Positions 1 to 7,622 of a stretch of 64,000 nt of DNA are shown here, piece after piece. Position numbers and translations under genes: made by a program. This DNA comes from Terriglobia bacterium. Lineage in GTDB: Bacteria > Acidobacteriota > Terriglobia > Bryobacterales > Bryobacteraceae. The stretch is from assembly GCA_021325235.1 (NCBI GenBank), contig JAJPHN010000010.1, positions 54,301-118,300 on the forward strand, given 5' to 3'. Numbering within the stretch: the first letter of the stretch is position 1; the number at the start of each line of letters is the position of its first letter. The notes below the pieces were generated by a model. The model saw only the letters and a program-made list of their open reading frames with translations. It ran no database searches and was not told the DNA's origin.

Positions 1-686
1 GCAAAGAAACCGGACGCAAGGCCGCGCACCCCAACGCGCGCTTCACGGCACCCGCCTCGCAATGCCCGTGCATCGATCCCAAGTGGGACGATCCGGAAGG
101 CGTGCCGATCAGCGCCTTTATTTTTGGCGGCCGGCGCGCGCGAACCATTCCGCTCGTTTTTCAGGCATTCAACTGGAGCGCGGGGGTCTATGTCGGCGCG
201 ACCATGGGCTCCGAAACCACCGCTGCCGCTACCGGCGCAGTGGGTAAAGTGCGGCGCGATCCCATGGCCATGCTGCCCTTCTGCGGCTATCACATGGGTG
301 ATTACTTCCGGCACTGGCTCAAAATGCAGCGCGGCCTGAGCGCGACGCCGAAAATCTTCCACGTGAACTGGTTCCGCAAAGATGAAGACGGCAATTTCCT
401 CTGGCCGGGCTTCAGCCAGAACATGCGCGTGCTCAAGTGGATCGTGGATCGCGTGCACAGCCGCGCGGCGGGTAAAGAAACGCCCATCGGCTGGGTGCCG
501 CGCTACGAGGACATCTGCTGGGATGGGCTGACTTATTCACGCGAGCAGTTTGAAGCAGTCGAAGAGTTCAGCCGCACGGCCTGGCGCAGTGAGGTGATCG
601 GCCACGAGGAGCTCTTTATCGAGCTGCACGATCATCTGCCGCCCGAAATGGTCTACGAGCGCGAACTGCTGATCTGCCGCTTGTGA
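1..686 (+). CDS. pckG: Phosphoenolpyruvate carboxykinase (GTP), C-terminal part
   Basis: Partial gene: the reading frame is open from the left edge (first full codon at base 3) to TGA at 684-686, so only about the last 227 residues are present. GTP-type PEP carboxykinase interconverts oxaloacetate plus GTP with PEP, CO2 and GDP in the cytoplasm, for gluconeogenesis. Family blocks visible are the C-P-C-I-D-P segment, the nucleotide-side stretch F-I-F-G-G-R-R, the segment M-G-S-E-T-T-A-A, and the typical tail beginning at N-W-F-R-K. The match to the GTP family rather than the ATP family is clear. The following gene is convergent, 12 bases away. Confidence 0.95.
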   Translation, partial: KETGRKAAHPNARFTAPASQCPCIDPKWDDPEGVPISAFIFGGRRARTIPLVFQAFNWSAGVYVGATMGSETTAAATGAVGKVRRDPMAMLPFCGYHMGDYFRHWLKMQRGLSATPKIFHVNWFRKDEDGNFLWPGFSQNMRVLKWIVDRVHSRAAGKETPIGWVPRYEDICWDGLTYSREQFEAVEEFSRTAWRSEVIGHEELFIELHDHLPPEMVYERELLICRL

Positions 687-698
687 GGCGAGCCGCCG

Positions 699-1949
699 CT
701 ACTTAAGACTCGACGTCTCGCCGGCTCCCGCGTTGACCCCTGCCATTTCGCGACGGCGCAGCACCGGGCTGCGAGCAAGCAAAACCTGCGCCAGCATACG
801 GCCAATCACGTCATTGCCGAGAGCATTGAAGTGGCCGGTATTGAAACCTGTATTGAAAAAACCGTGCAGTGCGACCTGGTGCGCGGCGGCGTAGTCAGCG
901 AGTTGCGGAGAAAGAAGCGCGACCTCGATGCCGCGCCGGCTCGCCATATCGGCCAGGCGCTGATCCGTCAACAAAAGCGAGGGAAGCCCGAGCCGGCGCT
1001 CCTCGGTGCGGCGGCTCTCAGGATTGGGATTGTCGGTATACGGATCGGAAAGAATCGTCAGCCAGAACTCGGCGCCATGCTGTTTGCACGTCTCGTTCAT
1101 CTTTTCGAGCAGCGCGTCCGCGATCTCCCAGGATTTTCGTAACTTCGGATTGTCGGGATTGTGCACCTGCTCGAGCAGCGAGAGCGAGTGCGGCTGTTTG
1201 GTGGCGGCCATCACGGGATGAAAATCCAGCCGCAGTTTGCGTATGTTTTCGGGCAGGCCGTTGCGCAGATCATCAATGGCCAGCAGGATCTGGCTCCGGT
1301 TCACAACCGAAGCCAAAGCATCTTTCAAGCGAAGCTTCGCCGCGGAAGGAGCGCGGAAGCTGCGCGTCAGGCGGTCCGGCACTGCTTCGCCGTTCTCGAC
1401 GTCGTAAAACGGCGTGGTGCTGACCATGGGCGGAAAAAGCTCGCGGGTATTGCGCGTGAGCATGGCCGGCATGGCAGCAAACATCACAATGTCGGGCTGA
1501 TACTTCCAGACCTGATCGCGTATCGTCAGGTAATCCTGCGCCTGGTTGTAACCGTCCACACCGAAATTGATCACCTCCGCCTGATACCCGGCAGGGCGGA
1601 GCGCGTCATTGAGATGCTTCTCGAGTACCGATTCGAAGGTCTTTTCGAGCGGCACCTGCTGCGCGGCTACTTCCGAAGATCCGATCACTGCGATACGAAG
1701 CGTGCGCGGCGGTTTCGCCAGGGAGCGCTCTCTGTCGCGCAAGCCGTCGCTGTTGATGCGAACGTAATTTTCGCCTTCAACCACCGCCCAGCCTTCCGCA
1801 CGTGGACGCCAGGCGTAGCCGCGAGCTCCGTCCGAGGTGAAGAGCTGCGCTTCAAACTTCACACCCGCAAGCCGTAACGCGAGTTCGAGGATGCAGAACA
1901 CGGCCGCCGCGACCAGAGCGGCAACAAGCAGATCACGAATCAGGCGCAC
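699..1949 (-). CDS. SGNH/GDSL-like hydrolase family protein, membrane-anchored
   Basis: A 416-residue protein with an N-terminal hydrophobic segment (about residues 7-26) that could be a signal anchor, placing the rest outside the cytoplasm. SGNH-type blocks follow: I-A-V-I-G-S-S-E near residue 87 (block I, with Ser in the nucleophile position), N-F-G-V-D-G-Y-N near 128, and a C-terminal G-H-F-N-A-L-G-N that resembles the block V His motif with the usual Asp not obvious. Such proteins often act as esterases or O-acetyltransferase partners on envelope sugars, but the substrate cannot be read from the sequence. It stands alone, 251 bases from the next gene on the same strand. Confidence 0.7.
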   Translation of the reverse strand: MRLIRDLLVAALVAAAVFCILELALRLAGVKFEAQLFTSDGARGYAWRPRAEGWAVVEGENYVRINSDGLRDRERSLAKPPRTLRIAVIGSSEVAAQQVPLEKTFESVLEKHLNDALRPAGYQAEVINFGVDGYNQAQDYLTIRDQVWKYQPDIVMFAAMPAMLTRNTRELFPPMVSTTPFYDVENGEAVPDRLTRSFRAPSAAKLRLKDALASVVNRSQILLAIDDLRNGLPENIRKLRLDFHPVMAATKQPHSLSLLEQVHNPDNPKLRKSWEIADALLEKMNETCKQHGAEFWLTILSDPYTDNPNPESRRTEERRLGLPSLLLTDQRLADMASRRGIEVALLSPQLADYAAAHQVALHGFFNTGFNTGHFNALGNDVIGRMLAQVLLARSPVLRRREMAGVNAGAGETSSLK

Positions 1950-2095
1950 AGGTAAATCCGCAAAGCTCTGGCCGGCTCGGCGCGTTTCATGACGTTTCGA
2001 TTACGGACGGCGCGCAGTCCGCGAAAATTGCCGGCACACAATTTCCCGAGGACTCTTTGAGCGGTTAAACGCATGAAGTACTTCTATCCGGTGCA

Positions 2096-2118
2096 GCAGA
2101 AACAGAGAACGTTTCTGC
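2096..2118. repeat. Small inverted repeat in a 251-bp gene-free stretch
   Basis: Two 8-base arms (GCAGAAAC and GTTTCTGC) form a perfect inverted repeat around a 7-base loop, about 80 bases past the stop of the methyltransferase gene. No T-run follows on either side, so an intrinsic terminator is only a weak possibility. I see nothing else in 1950-2200. Confidence 0.3.
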
Positions 2119-2200
2119 GTACGTACGGCACTAGTATCCATACTCACATATCAACCGGCCCGGGGTCATCGCGGCCCCATCCGGTGCAGAGAGCGTGCGC

Positions 2201-3166
2201 TCAGCCTGTCTTCTGAAACAAAAACGTATTGGAAATCCAGTCGTGCCAGCCGAGGCAATCATCCGGCTCGACTTCGAGCAAGCGGCAATGCTGCTTCTCA
2301 GCCAGCGCAAAAATATGCTGCTGCGGCAACAGGTGCATTTCGAATCCCGGCGGAAGAGGCTCAGCCAGATACTGGCGTGCATCGAAGGTGTAGCGCGCCG
2401 AGTAGGTAGGCACCTGCAGCAATGCGACGCCACCCGGCTTCAGCCAGGCGAAGAACTGCTCCACCAGCAGCGCGATCACCGGCGGTGGATTGTGCTGCAG
2501 CACGATGCGGCAGAAGACCACATCCACAGGTTCTACGGCGGGCGGAGGCGCGAGCGATTCCACAACGATAAAACGAGCATTCGAGAGTCCGGCGCGTAGC
2601 ACGTGGTCGCGGGCCAGCCCGATATGCGGTGCGGAGACATCGAGCGCCGTGACATGCGAAAACTGTTCCGCGAGCCAGCGTGTCACCCGCCCCGTGCCGC
2701 AGCCGTATTCAATGCAGCTATGCGCTTTCCCAAACGGACCGGCATGATTGCGGGCCAGCCAGCGGTTCAGAAATTCCACATCGGACCGGCCGGAATTCCA
2801 GTAAATCTGCGCGTTTTCCGCGAAGTTCTCGCCCCGAAATCGTTCCGCGCTCAGCACGGACCAGAACGGATCCGTTTCGCCGAGCCGGCTCCAGGTCTCT
2901 TTGATGCGCTCGAGCATCTGCTCGAGAATGCCGGGTTCCACTTGCCACTCAACGGAAATGGGCGGCCCCGGCTCAAGGCGAGACATGATGCCGGCGAAAC
3001 GTTCAGCCAGAAATTTCTGCAGGAACTCCTCCGAACTGAGCAGTCCGCGGCACAAGGATTCAAAGCCCGGCGCGTGGCGCAGCCAGTTCGCCACAATTTC
3101 CTGATTCTCCGGTTCACGCCCGAGCAGTGCGCGGTACGCGACTACGACCTGATCCTCAGTGAGCAT
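2201..3166 (-). CDS. SAM-dependent class I methyltransferase with N-terminal DUF4214-like segment
   Basis: A 321-residue cytoplasmic protein. The methyltransferase core starts near residue 150 with Y-G-C-G-T-G-R-V-T-R-W-L, the glycine-rich SAM loop, followed by the acidic A-L-D-V-S end of beta-2 and D-V-V-F-C-R-I-V-L-Q-H-N near residue 212. The first 50 residues (Y-R-A-L-L-G-R-E-P-E-N, later L-L-S-S-E-E-F) resemble the short DUF4214-type repeat found beside glycosyl- and methyltransferases of surface-polymer clusters. Substrate unknown; glycan or lipid modification is an inference. ATG start at 3166; the next gene on the strand ends 11 bases upstream. Confidence 0.75.
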   Translation of the reverse strand: MLTEDQVVVAYRALLGREPENQEIVANWLRHAPGFESLCRGLLSSEEFLQKFLAERFAGIMSRLEPGPPISVEWQVEPGILEQMLERIKETWSRLGETDPFWSVLSAERFRGENFAENAQIYWNSGRSDVEFLNRWLARNHAGPFGKAHSCIEYGCGTGRVTRWLAEQFSHVTALDVSAPHIGLARDHVLRAGLSNARFIVVESLAPPPAVEPVDVVFCRIVLQHNPPPVIALLVEQFFAWLKPGGVALLQVPTYSARYTFDARQYLAEPLPPGFEMHLLPQQHIFALAEKQHCRLLEVEPDDCLGWHDWISNTFLFQKTG

Positions 3167-3177
3167 CCATTCGCGTC

Positions 3178-4116
3178 TCAGGCAGAGGCGGCGAGGGCCT
3201 GCTTACAATACTCGAAGCACTTCGCAACTTCCTGGACCGAGCTGTTCTTCCCCTCGTATTCGTATTCAATTTCGGCCGGCATCTTGTAGCGCTTCCCCTT
3301 GAGCAGTTGCAGCACTTGCTTGATCGGCGTGTCGCCTTCACCCCAGGGCACGTTCGGGCCCTCGTCTTTCTTACGGTCTTTGAGATGCAGGACCACGATG
3401 GATTCGTGATGCGCCTGAATATAATCGAGCGGATCGTAGCCGGCCGCGACAAAATGACCGATGTCGAGGTTAATGCGATATTGCTTCGACATTGCGAGCG
3501 CCTTGGCAAATGTCTCCGGAGTGGAGAACTGCTCGGGATCCTTCACGTCCGAATGGCCATGGAACGCCACGATCAGCTTGTGTTTGTCCGCGAAAGGAAC
3601 CAGGCGCTTGGCCATCGAGAGCGTGGTGGAAGAGGTCATAATATCCACGCCGAGCGCTTTGGTCATCTCGAAGCCGCGATCGATCTCTTCGTCCGTAGCG
3701 CCCATACCGAGGCTGAGATTGTAGGCGTAAAGTCGGACGCCCGCATCGTCGAACTTCTTGCGAATGCCGTGAAAATAGGTAAGCGGAACGGTGAGCCGCC
3801 ATTGCCGCAATTTGGTTTCGTGTTCTTCGAAGGCCGCCTTCATCTGCTCGCGGCTCATGCCATGGAAGGAAGCGAACTGCTTCTCCGGCGCTTCCGTATC
3901 GCCGCCTTCGATGTGCGGCGAGAAGAGCTCGCATTCCCCCAGGCCATCGGTCACCATGGCCTGAATCGCCTGGTCGAGCGGCAGATCGCGGAAGCTGTAG
4001 GATTGCACCCCAATCTGCACGCCGTCGATTCTCGAATCGATGGTCTTGCCGAGCGCGCGCGCAGCAGGAAGCGCAGCGGCGGCCAGTTTGCCGAAATCGC
4101 GTCTGGAAATTTGCAT
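3178..4116 (-). CDS. Sugar phosphate isomerase/epimerase-like TIM barrel, Tat signal
   Basis: A 312-residue protein beginning [15 protein letters not shown], a twin-arginine signal, so it is predicted to be exported folded. The mature part is an AP endonuclease 2/xylose-isomerase-like barrel: [13 protein letters not shown] at the first strand, I-V-A-F-H-G-H-S-D around residue 180, N-L-D-I-G-H-F near 215 and V-V-L-H-L-K-D-R-K near 240. These His, Asp and Glu positions are the usual metal ligands. Exported family members are very common in Acidobacteriota and Planctomycetes; the substrate is probably a sugar or inositol derivative, which cannot be decided here. Confidence 0.8.
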   Translation of the reverse strand: MQISRRDFGKLAAAALPAARALGKTIDSRIDGVQIGVQSYSFRDLPLDQAIQAMVTDGLGECELFSPHIEGGDTEAPEKQFASFHGMSREQMKAAFEEHETKLRQWRLTVPLTYFHGIRKKFDDAGVRLYAYNLSLGMGATDEEIDRGFEMTKALGVDIMTSSTTLSMAKRLVPFADKHKLIVAFHGHSDVKDPEQFSTPETFAKALAMSKQYRINLDIGHFVAAGYDPLDYIQAHHESIVVLHLKDRKKDEGPNVPWGEGDTPIKQVLQLLKGKRYKMPAEIEYEYEGKNSSVQEVAKCFEYCKQALAASA

Positions 4117-4179
4117 CTCGGGTAACAGCTTATCGAATCAGGAATCCCGGACGGATAGGAACGGGGCCGCACCTCGCCG

Positions 4180-4785
4180 CTATTTGCTCGCCGCGGCGGC
4201 TGGTCGCGAGTGGAACACCGAACTTGCAGGGAGTAATGCTCTCCAGATAGCCTGCGCTTTTGCTTTCTCCTCCAAAGGTACGCCGAGATGTCGGAGGCCT
4301 TCAAACGCTCCACTTCCTTCGAAACTTCCAGACAGACTCGGCATGTTCTTGATCAGCTCATCGTTTTCAAACACTGCGAGTCCGTGTACGTCGAAGTCAT
4401 TTGAAAATGCTGAGTACACTACATAACTGAATTTCCCGTTTCGGATGCGAATAAATTCGTCCTCCTCACCGCTGTCGCCGCCCCCAGACTCCTCGAGTGT
4501 GACAAAACGGCGAAACTCGATCGGTCTCTGCGGAAGCGAAAGCTCAATCTTTCGATCGGATGTGCCGTAGCGATAGACAAGATAGCCGGACGTGTACGAA
4601 ACGTCGGAAGATGTACAAATCGATGCCAATTTGTTGTTAAGAAATCCCGAAGTGAAATAGACTTCTTCCTGCTTCGTACACAAGCTGGGCTTTGATCGGG
4701 ATGGCGCGGAAGAGCCTTGGAGAGATGAGACGGACAGAAGTACAGGAAACGCAAAAACAATCAGAATCGGCCGCATTGACCTCAT
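4180..4785 (-). CDS. Secreted protein, putative immunity/lysozyme-inhibitor-like (distal copy)
   Basis: A 201-residue protein with an N-terminal signal peptide (hydrophobic to about residue 20). The mature part is a paralogue of the protein at 5122-5712. Shared blocks are L-C-T-K-Q-E-E near 36, a K-L-A-S-I-C-T-S block with a second Cys, G-Y-L-V-Y-R-Y-G, I-E-L-S-L-P, F-R-R-F-V-T, F-I-R-I-R-N-G-K-F-S-Y-V, and a C-terminal I-W-R-A-L-L-P-A-S-S. I know this family only as an uncharacterised periplasmic type; its two-Cys, Y-R-Y-G layout loosely recalls lysozyme inhibitors. The ATG overlaps the stop of the GH19 remnant upstream (ATGA). A role in protecting the cell wall from the neighbouring hydrolase is inferred from synteny only. 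Confidence 0.7.
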   Translation of the reverse strand: MRSMRPILIVFAFPVLLSVSSLQGSSAPSRSKPSLCTKQEEVYFTSGFLNNKLASICTSSDVSYTSGYLVYRYGTSDRKIELSLPQRPIEFRRFVTLEESGGGDSGEEDEFIRIRNGKFSYVVYSAFSNDFDVHGLAVFENDELIKNMPSLSGSFEGSGAFEGLRHLGVPLEEKAKAQAIWRALLPASSVFHSRPAAAASK

Positions 4786-5144
4786 TGGTTAGTTATCGAT
4801 CTCATCCGGGTAAGCGCGTCATTCGCGATCTGGGTTCGCAGAAAGACACGCCCGTCGTTTACAGCCTTTTGAAACGCGTCAAAGTCATGGTTTCCACCGT
4901 TCACAGATCGGCGAGCCATTCTCAGGTCGTTTCTGCGAAGTGCCTCGCGAATGCGGCTTTCGTGCGCCTTCAAGAATTTGGCGAGCAACACCGCTGCGCC
5001 CCACGAATCATTGGCCAATGCGGGCTGCTCGACCAAAGGCCATCCAAGATCCTTCCCGAAACTCGCGTAATTCGATCGGCCCGTGAGTTGCACGAATCCG
5101 CGCCCCTTGAAAGTTGCTCCGTCAACGCCCCGCAGCACGTCGGC
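4782..5144 (-). pseudogene. C-terminal remnant of a GH19 hydrolase gene (displaced toxin tail)
   Basis: This frame matches the last third of the GH19 protein encoded at 5724-6734: F-K-G-R-G-F-V-Q-L-T-G-R-S-N-Y, F-G-K-D-L-G-W-P-L-V, A-N-D-S-W, F-L-K-A-H-E, then V-N-G-G and N-D-G-R. Homology starts at about 5144, next to the 3' end of the 196-residue partner gene. The upstream sequence in this frame is just that gene read out of frame. The part carrying the catalytic Glu (A-E-T block) is missing, so the fragment cannot be an active enzyme. The open frame reaches 5261 with no plausible start of its own. The stop overlaps the next gene's ATG, as expected for a once-intact toxin-partner pair. Confidence 0.75.
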
Positions 5145-5712
5145 GCGAGTGAACGGCTGAACTTGCGGGCAGCAAGGCTTTCCAGATGCGCTGCTCCGTC
5201 GTTTCGTCCTCATATGGAATGCCCAAATCCAATAGGCCGTTGAGCGCCAAACTTGTATCAAACGTGCCCGGCACGCTTGGAATCGCCTTAACCAGCTTCT
5301 CGCCCTTAAATACCGCGAGACCGCTTAAGTGTAAATTTGCTCCAATTGCGTAATAAATCACGTAGCTAAAATCGCCATTGCGGAAGCGCACAAACTCCGC
5401 ATCGTTAAGATTCGCATCATTCGTACGTTCAGCTACCGTTACAAACTGGCGAAATTCTGTGGGCCTCTTCGGGATAGAGAGCTCGATGGAATTGATTTTT
5501 TCGCCATACCGATACACGAAGTATCCTGACTTTTGGGATAAGTCGGTCGAAGCGCATACGGATGCGATCTTCTTATTGACCAGCAGCGTAGTGAAAAGGG
5601 TGTTTTCTTGCTCCGTACACAATTCAAGCTGGCCCTCGCCGGAGGACGCGCGACACAACTGAACGAGTAGAAGAGCGAGCGTGCCGAGATGGCGGGCAGG
5701 GCTAGGGATCAC
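5122..5712 (-). CDS. Secreted protein, putative immunity/lysozyme-inhibitor-like (proximal copy)
   Basis: A 196-residue protein with a GTG start and a signal peptide (G-T-L-A-L-L-L-V-Q-L-C-R-A-S-S), so the mature protein should sit in the periplasm. It shares the full block order of the 201-residue paralogue at 4180-4785: L-C-T-E-Q-E-N, I-A-S-V-C-A-S, G-Y-F-V-Y-R-Y-G, I-E-L-S-I-P-K, F-V-R-F-R-N-G-D-F-S-Y-V and I-W-K-A-L-L-P-A-S-S. It starts 11 bases after the GH19 hydrolase gene, suggesting co-transcription. A periplasmic partner next to a wall hydrolase fits an immunity or inhibitor role; this is inference. AT-richer than the flanking operons. Confidence 0.75.
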   Translation of the reverse strand: MIPSPARHLGTLALLLVQLCRASSGEGQLELCTEQENTLFTTLLVNKKIASVCASTDLSQKSGYFVYRYGEKINSIELSIPKRPTEFRQFVTVAERTNDANLNDAEFVRFRNGDFSYVIYYAIGANLHLSGLAVFKGEKLVKAIPSVPGTFDTSLALNGLLDLGIPYEDETTEQRIWKALLPASSAVHSRRRAAGR

Positions 5713-5723
5713 GTGCTTCTCAT

Positions 5724-6734
5724 CTATCGATCGGTAGCGTTTGACGTGACTCGCGCGAGTGCATCATTCGCGATGCGACATCTCAAGAAAGATCGGCCGT
5801 CGTTCATCGCCTTACTAAATGCTTCAAGTCCATGCCTCCCCCCGTTCACCGCTCGGCGTGCGCCATCCAAATCGCCTCGCCGAAGTGCGTCGCGAATCTG
5901 GGTTTCATGCGCTTTCAAAAACCGCGCGAGCAAAACCGCCGCTACCCACGAATCGTTGGCAAGTTCGGGGCGCTTCACCAACGGCCATCCCAGATCTTTC
6001 CCGAATCGGGTGTAATTGGATCGGCCGGTGAGTTGGACGAATCCACGCCCGCGGTACACGGCACCGTCTGGTGCGCCAACATTTCCGAGACTATCGCGAT
6101 TGTCGTACAAATCAAACAGGTGTGTTCCCTTTTGATGCCGTAGAGCACGCGGTGAAGAGTTCCAGAGCGATGGTCCCTCAGAAATAGGCCTCACCGTAAG
6201 CGTTTCGGCGCGAATCGTCGCCAGCGCCATAAGCACCATCTCGGTATCCGCAAGCCCGTTGTGCGCCAGCGCCTGCAGTATGTACGGCAAATACAGCGCA
6301 AGGCTGCCCGATTTAACTCCGGCCGGGAGCATCACCTTCGCCAATTGATACATCAGCGGCGAATAGTGCCGCGCCAGGTCTGCATTTCCTGCCGCCAGAT
6401 GCACCAGAAAAACAAACAACGGGCTGCCGTTTGCCACGATCCGCTGCCCGAACGGACTCGCCATCCCCGACAAAAACTTGCCTTCGATAGCTCCTATCGC
6501 ATGGTCCACCGCAGGATCCCAGCTGCCGGTCTCCATAAGGCGCGTGGCCGCCTGGTCCTCCAGATAGCCGTTGTCGATCACGATATTGACAATCTGCTGC
6601 ACCAGCAGAACATCATCGGGGAAATTCGGCTGCTGCCAGCCTACTGACGAGGCGAGCATCGGGGGCTCATAGAGCCACTCGGAAGCATCGCCGGGCAGGC
6701 TACGGTATGGACTGAACAGACTGAACGCGGACAA
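5724..6734 (-). CDS. GH19-family muramidase/chitinase-like hydrolase, candidate effector
   Basis: A 336-residue protein. The N-terminal third (D-V-L-L-V-Q-Q-I-V-N-I-V near residue 40) resembles a short peptidoglycan-binding or effector-type module. The C-terminal half is GH19: A-L-A-T-I-R-A-E-T near residue 190 with the likely catalytic Glu, I-S-E-G-P-S, H-L-F-D-L-Y-D-N-R, then Y-R-G-R-G-F-V-Q-L-T-G-R-S-N-Y. GH19 enzymes cleave beta-1,4 bonds in chitin or in the glycan strands of peptidoglycan. There is no signal peptide or membrane segment, so delivery needs another route. The start is a TTG at 6734 behind a strong GGAGGAGG. A secreted partner gene follows by 11 bases, and an Hcp-like gene diverges upstream. 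Confidence 0.8.
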   Translation of the reverse strand: MSAFSLFSPYRSLPGDASEWLYEPPMLASSVGWQQPNFPDDVLLVQQIVNIVIDNGYLEDQAATRLMETGSWDPAVDHAIGAIEGKFLSGMASPFGQRIVANGSPLFVFLVHLAAGNADLARHYSPLMYQLAKVMLPAGVKSGSLALYLPYILQALAHNGLADTEMVLMALATIRAETLTVRPISEGPSLWNSSPRALRHQKGTHLFDLYDNRDSLGNVGAPDGAVYRGRGFVQLTGRSNYTRFGKDLGWPLVKRPELANDSWVAAVLLARFLKAHETQIRDALRRGDLDGARRAVNGGRHGLEAFSKAMNDGRSFLRCRIANDALARVTSNATDR

Positions 6735-6789
6735 GCGTGAGCCTCCTCCGTGAAGCGCTCGTCTCGGATTCTAGCATCGCTCAGACTTG

Positions 6790-6819
6790 TATAATTATCA
6801 GGCAAGTTCATCAGGAGGG
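6790..6819 (+). promoter_or_regulatory. Promoter -10 box and ribosome binding site of the Hcp-like gene
   Basis: A consensus TATAAT lies at 6790-6795 and a strong AGGAGGG at 6813-6819, with only 5 bases from the AGGAGG core to the TTG at 6824. The -35 region is weak. This arrangement argues that translation starts at 6824 and not at the upstream GTG at 6737, which would lie before the -10 box. Confidence 0.6.
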
Positions 6820-6823
6820 CGCA

Positions 6824-7285
6824 TTGGCAACCCAGGCTTTCGTCAATCAAGGGCTCGGCATGACCGGTCAGAATCTAAGCCCTGTGACCGTGACCATCGG
6901 CGATCTGAAAATCGACGCTTACTCCGCTCACGCCGGCATCGGGGCGCTTCCATCGGAATACGCCGGCATGCCGCAGATGGGCAGCGTTGAAGCCAACATC
7001 TCCTTCCAGATAGATCTCAACAACATTACCCAGACCGATTCCTTTACCGTCGTTAAAACTTTGTTCGATTTATGCAACCGGCCCGGGAAGGCAGATATCC
7101 GGCCCATCAAAATCGACTTCTGGAAGGATCAGAGTCGTCAGGACGTTCATCTCAGCATGAAGTTCGATGGCTGGATCAGTTCGTGGCACGTCTCGAGCGG
7201 ATATGGACACAATCACGTGCTCGCTGTCTCGCTGCAGCCCAAGCTAGACCCGCAGCATTTCATCAAAGTCGATCTCAGCAACTAA
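6824..7285 (+). CDS. Small protein resembling Hcp / phage-type tail-tube subunits
   Basis: A 153-residue protein from the TTG at 6824. No signal peptide. It reads as a beta-rich single domain: V-T-V-T-I-G-D-L-K-I-D-A-Y-S early on, I-S-F-Q-I-D-L-N-N-I, then T-L-F-D-L-C-N-R-P-G-K, I-K-I-D-F-W-K-D, S-M-K-F-D-G-W-I-S-S and a last strand V-L-A-V-S-L-Q-P-K-L-D. Length and the order 'helix L..LC..G, strand IDFW, strand F.GWISS, strand' recall Hcp and related tube proteins of contractile injection systems. This is a pattern-level resemblance and not a proven assignment; a stand-alone beta-sandwich protein is the alternative. It diverges from the GH19 gene 90 bases away. No other T6SS gene is in the window. 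Confidence 0.5.
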   Translation: MATQAFVNQGLGMTGQNLSPVTVTIGDLKIDAYSAHAGIGALPSEYAGMPQMGSVEANISFQIDLNNITQTDSFTVVKTLFDLCNRPGKADIRPIKIDFWKDQSRQDVHLSMKFDGWISSWHVSSGYGHNHVLAVSLQPKLDPQHFIKVDLSN

Positions 7286-7316
7286 AATTCGCTCGTAAAC
7301 GAACCGCGGGAATCGA

Positions 7317-7622
7317 TCAGCGCGCGCGCTCCACGAACAGCGACTTGATCTGCTTAATGGCCTCGCCGAGAGCAATGAACACGTCGAGCAATCCCAGCCC
7401 GCTCACTACTCCACGAAAATAAGGGCTCATCCATAGCGCGGCGAACCGTCTTGAATGTACCGGAATCCAGTTCATGCTCCAGGCCGGGTGCCAGGGAAAC
7501 ACAATCAGAAACAGCCCGATCTCAAAAGCAAGAACCATCAGGCAGATGCCGAGCAGACGCCGATGCCAGCGCATCGCTTTGGGCGGCTCAATTGGCGGCG
7601 GCGCTGCCACAGGCGTACTCAT
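7317..7622 (-). CDS. Small membrane protein of unknown function
   Basis: A 101-residue protein starting at the ATG at 7622, which overlaps the TGA of rnhB (ATGA). The longer frame starting at 7709 is rnhB sequence read out of frame. After a proline-rich start (P-V-A-A-P-P-P-I-E-P-P) there is one strong membrane segment (L-L-G-I-C-L-M-V-L-A-F-E-I-G-L-F-L-I-V-F) and a second, weaker one (V-V-S-G-L-G-L-L-D-V-F-I-A-L). It looks translationally coupled to rnhB at the end of the ffh-rnhB operon. No family is recognised. Confidence 0.6.
   Translation of the reverse strand: MSTPVAAPPPIEPPKAMRWHRRLLGICLMVLAFEIGLFLIVFPWHPAWSMNWIPVHSRRFAALWMSPYFRGVVSGLGLLDVFIALGEAIKQIKSLFVERAR

Noticed and set aside
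6737..6823. Upstream GTG start for the Hcp-like gene
   Set aside because: It lies before the TATAAT box, and the TTG at 6824 has a near-perfect ribosome binding site.
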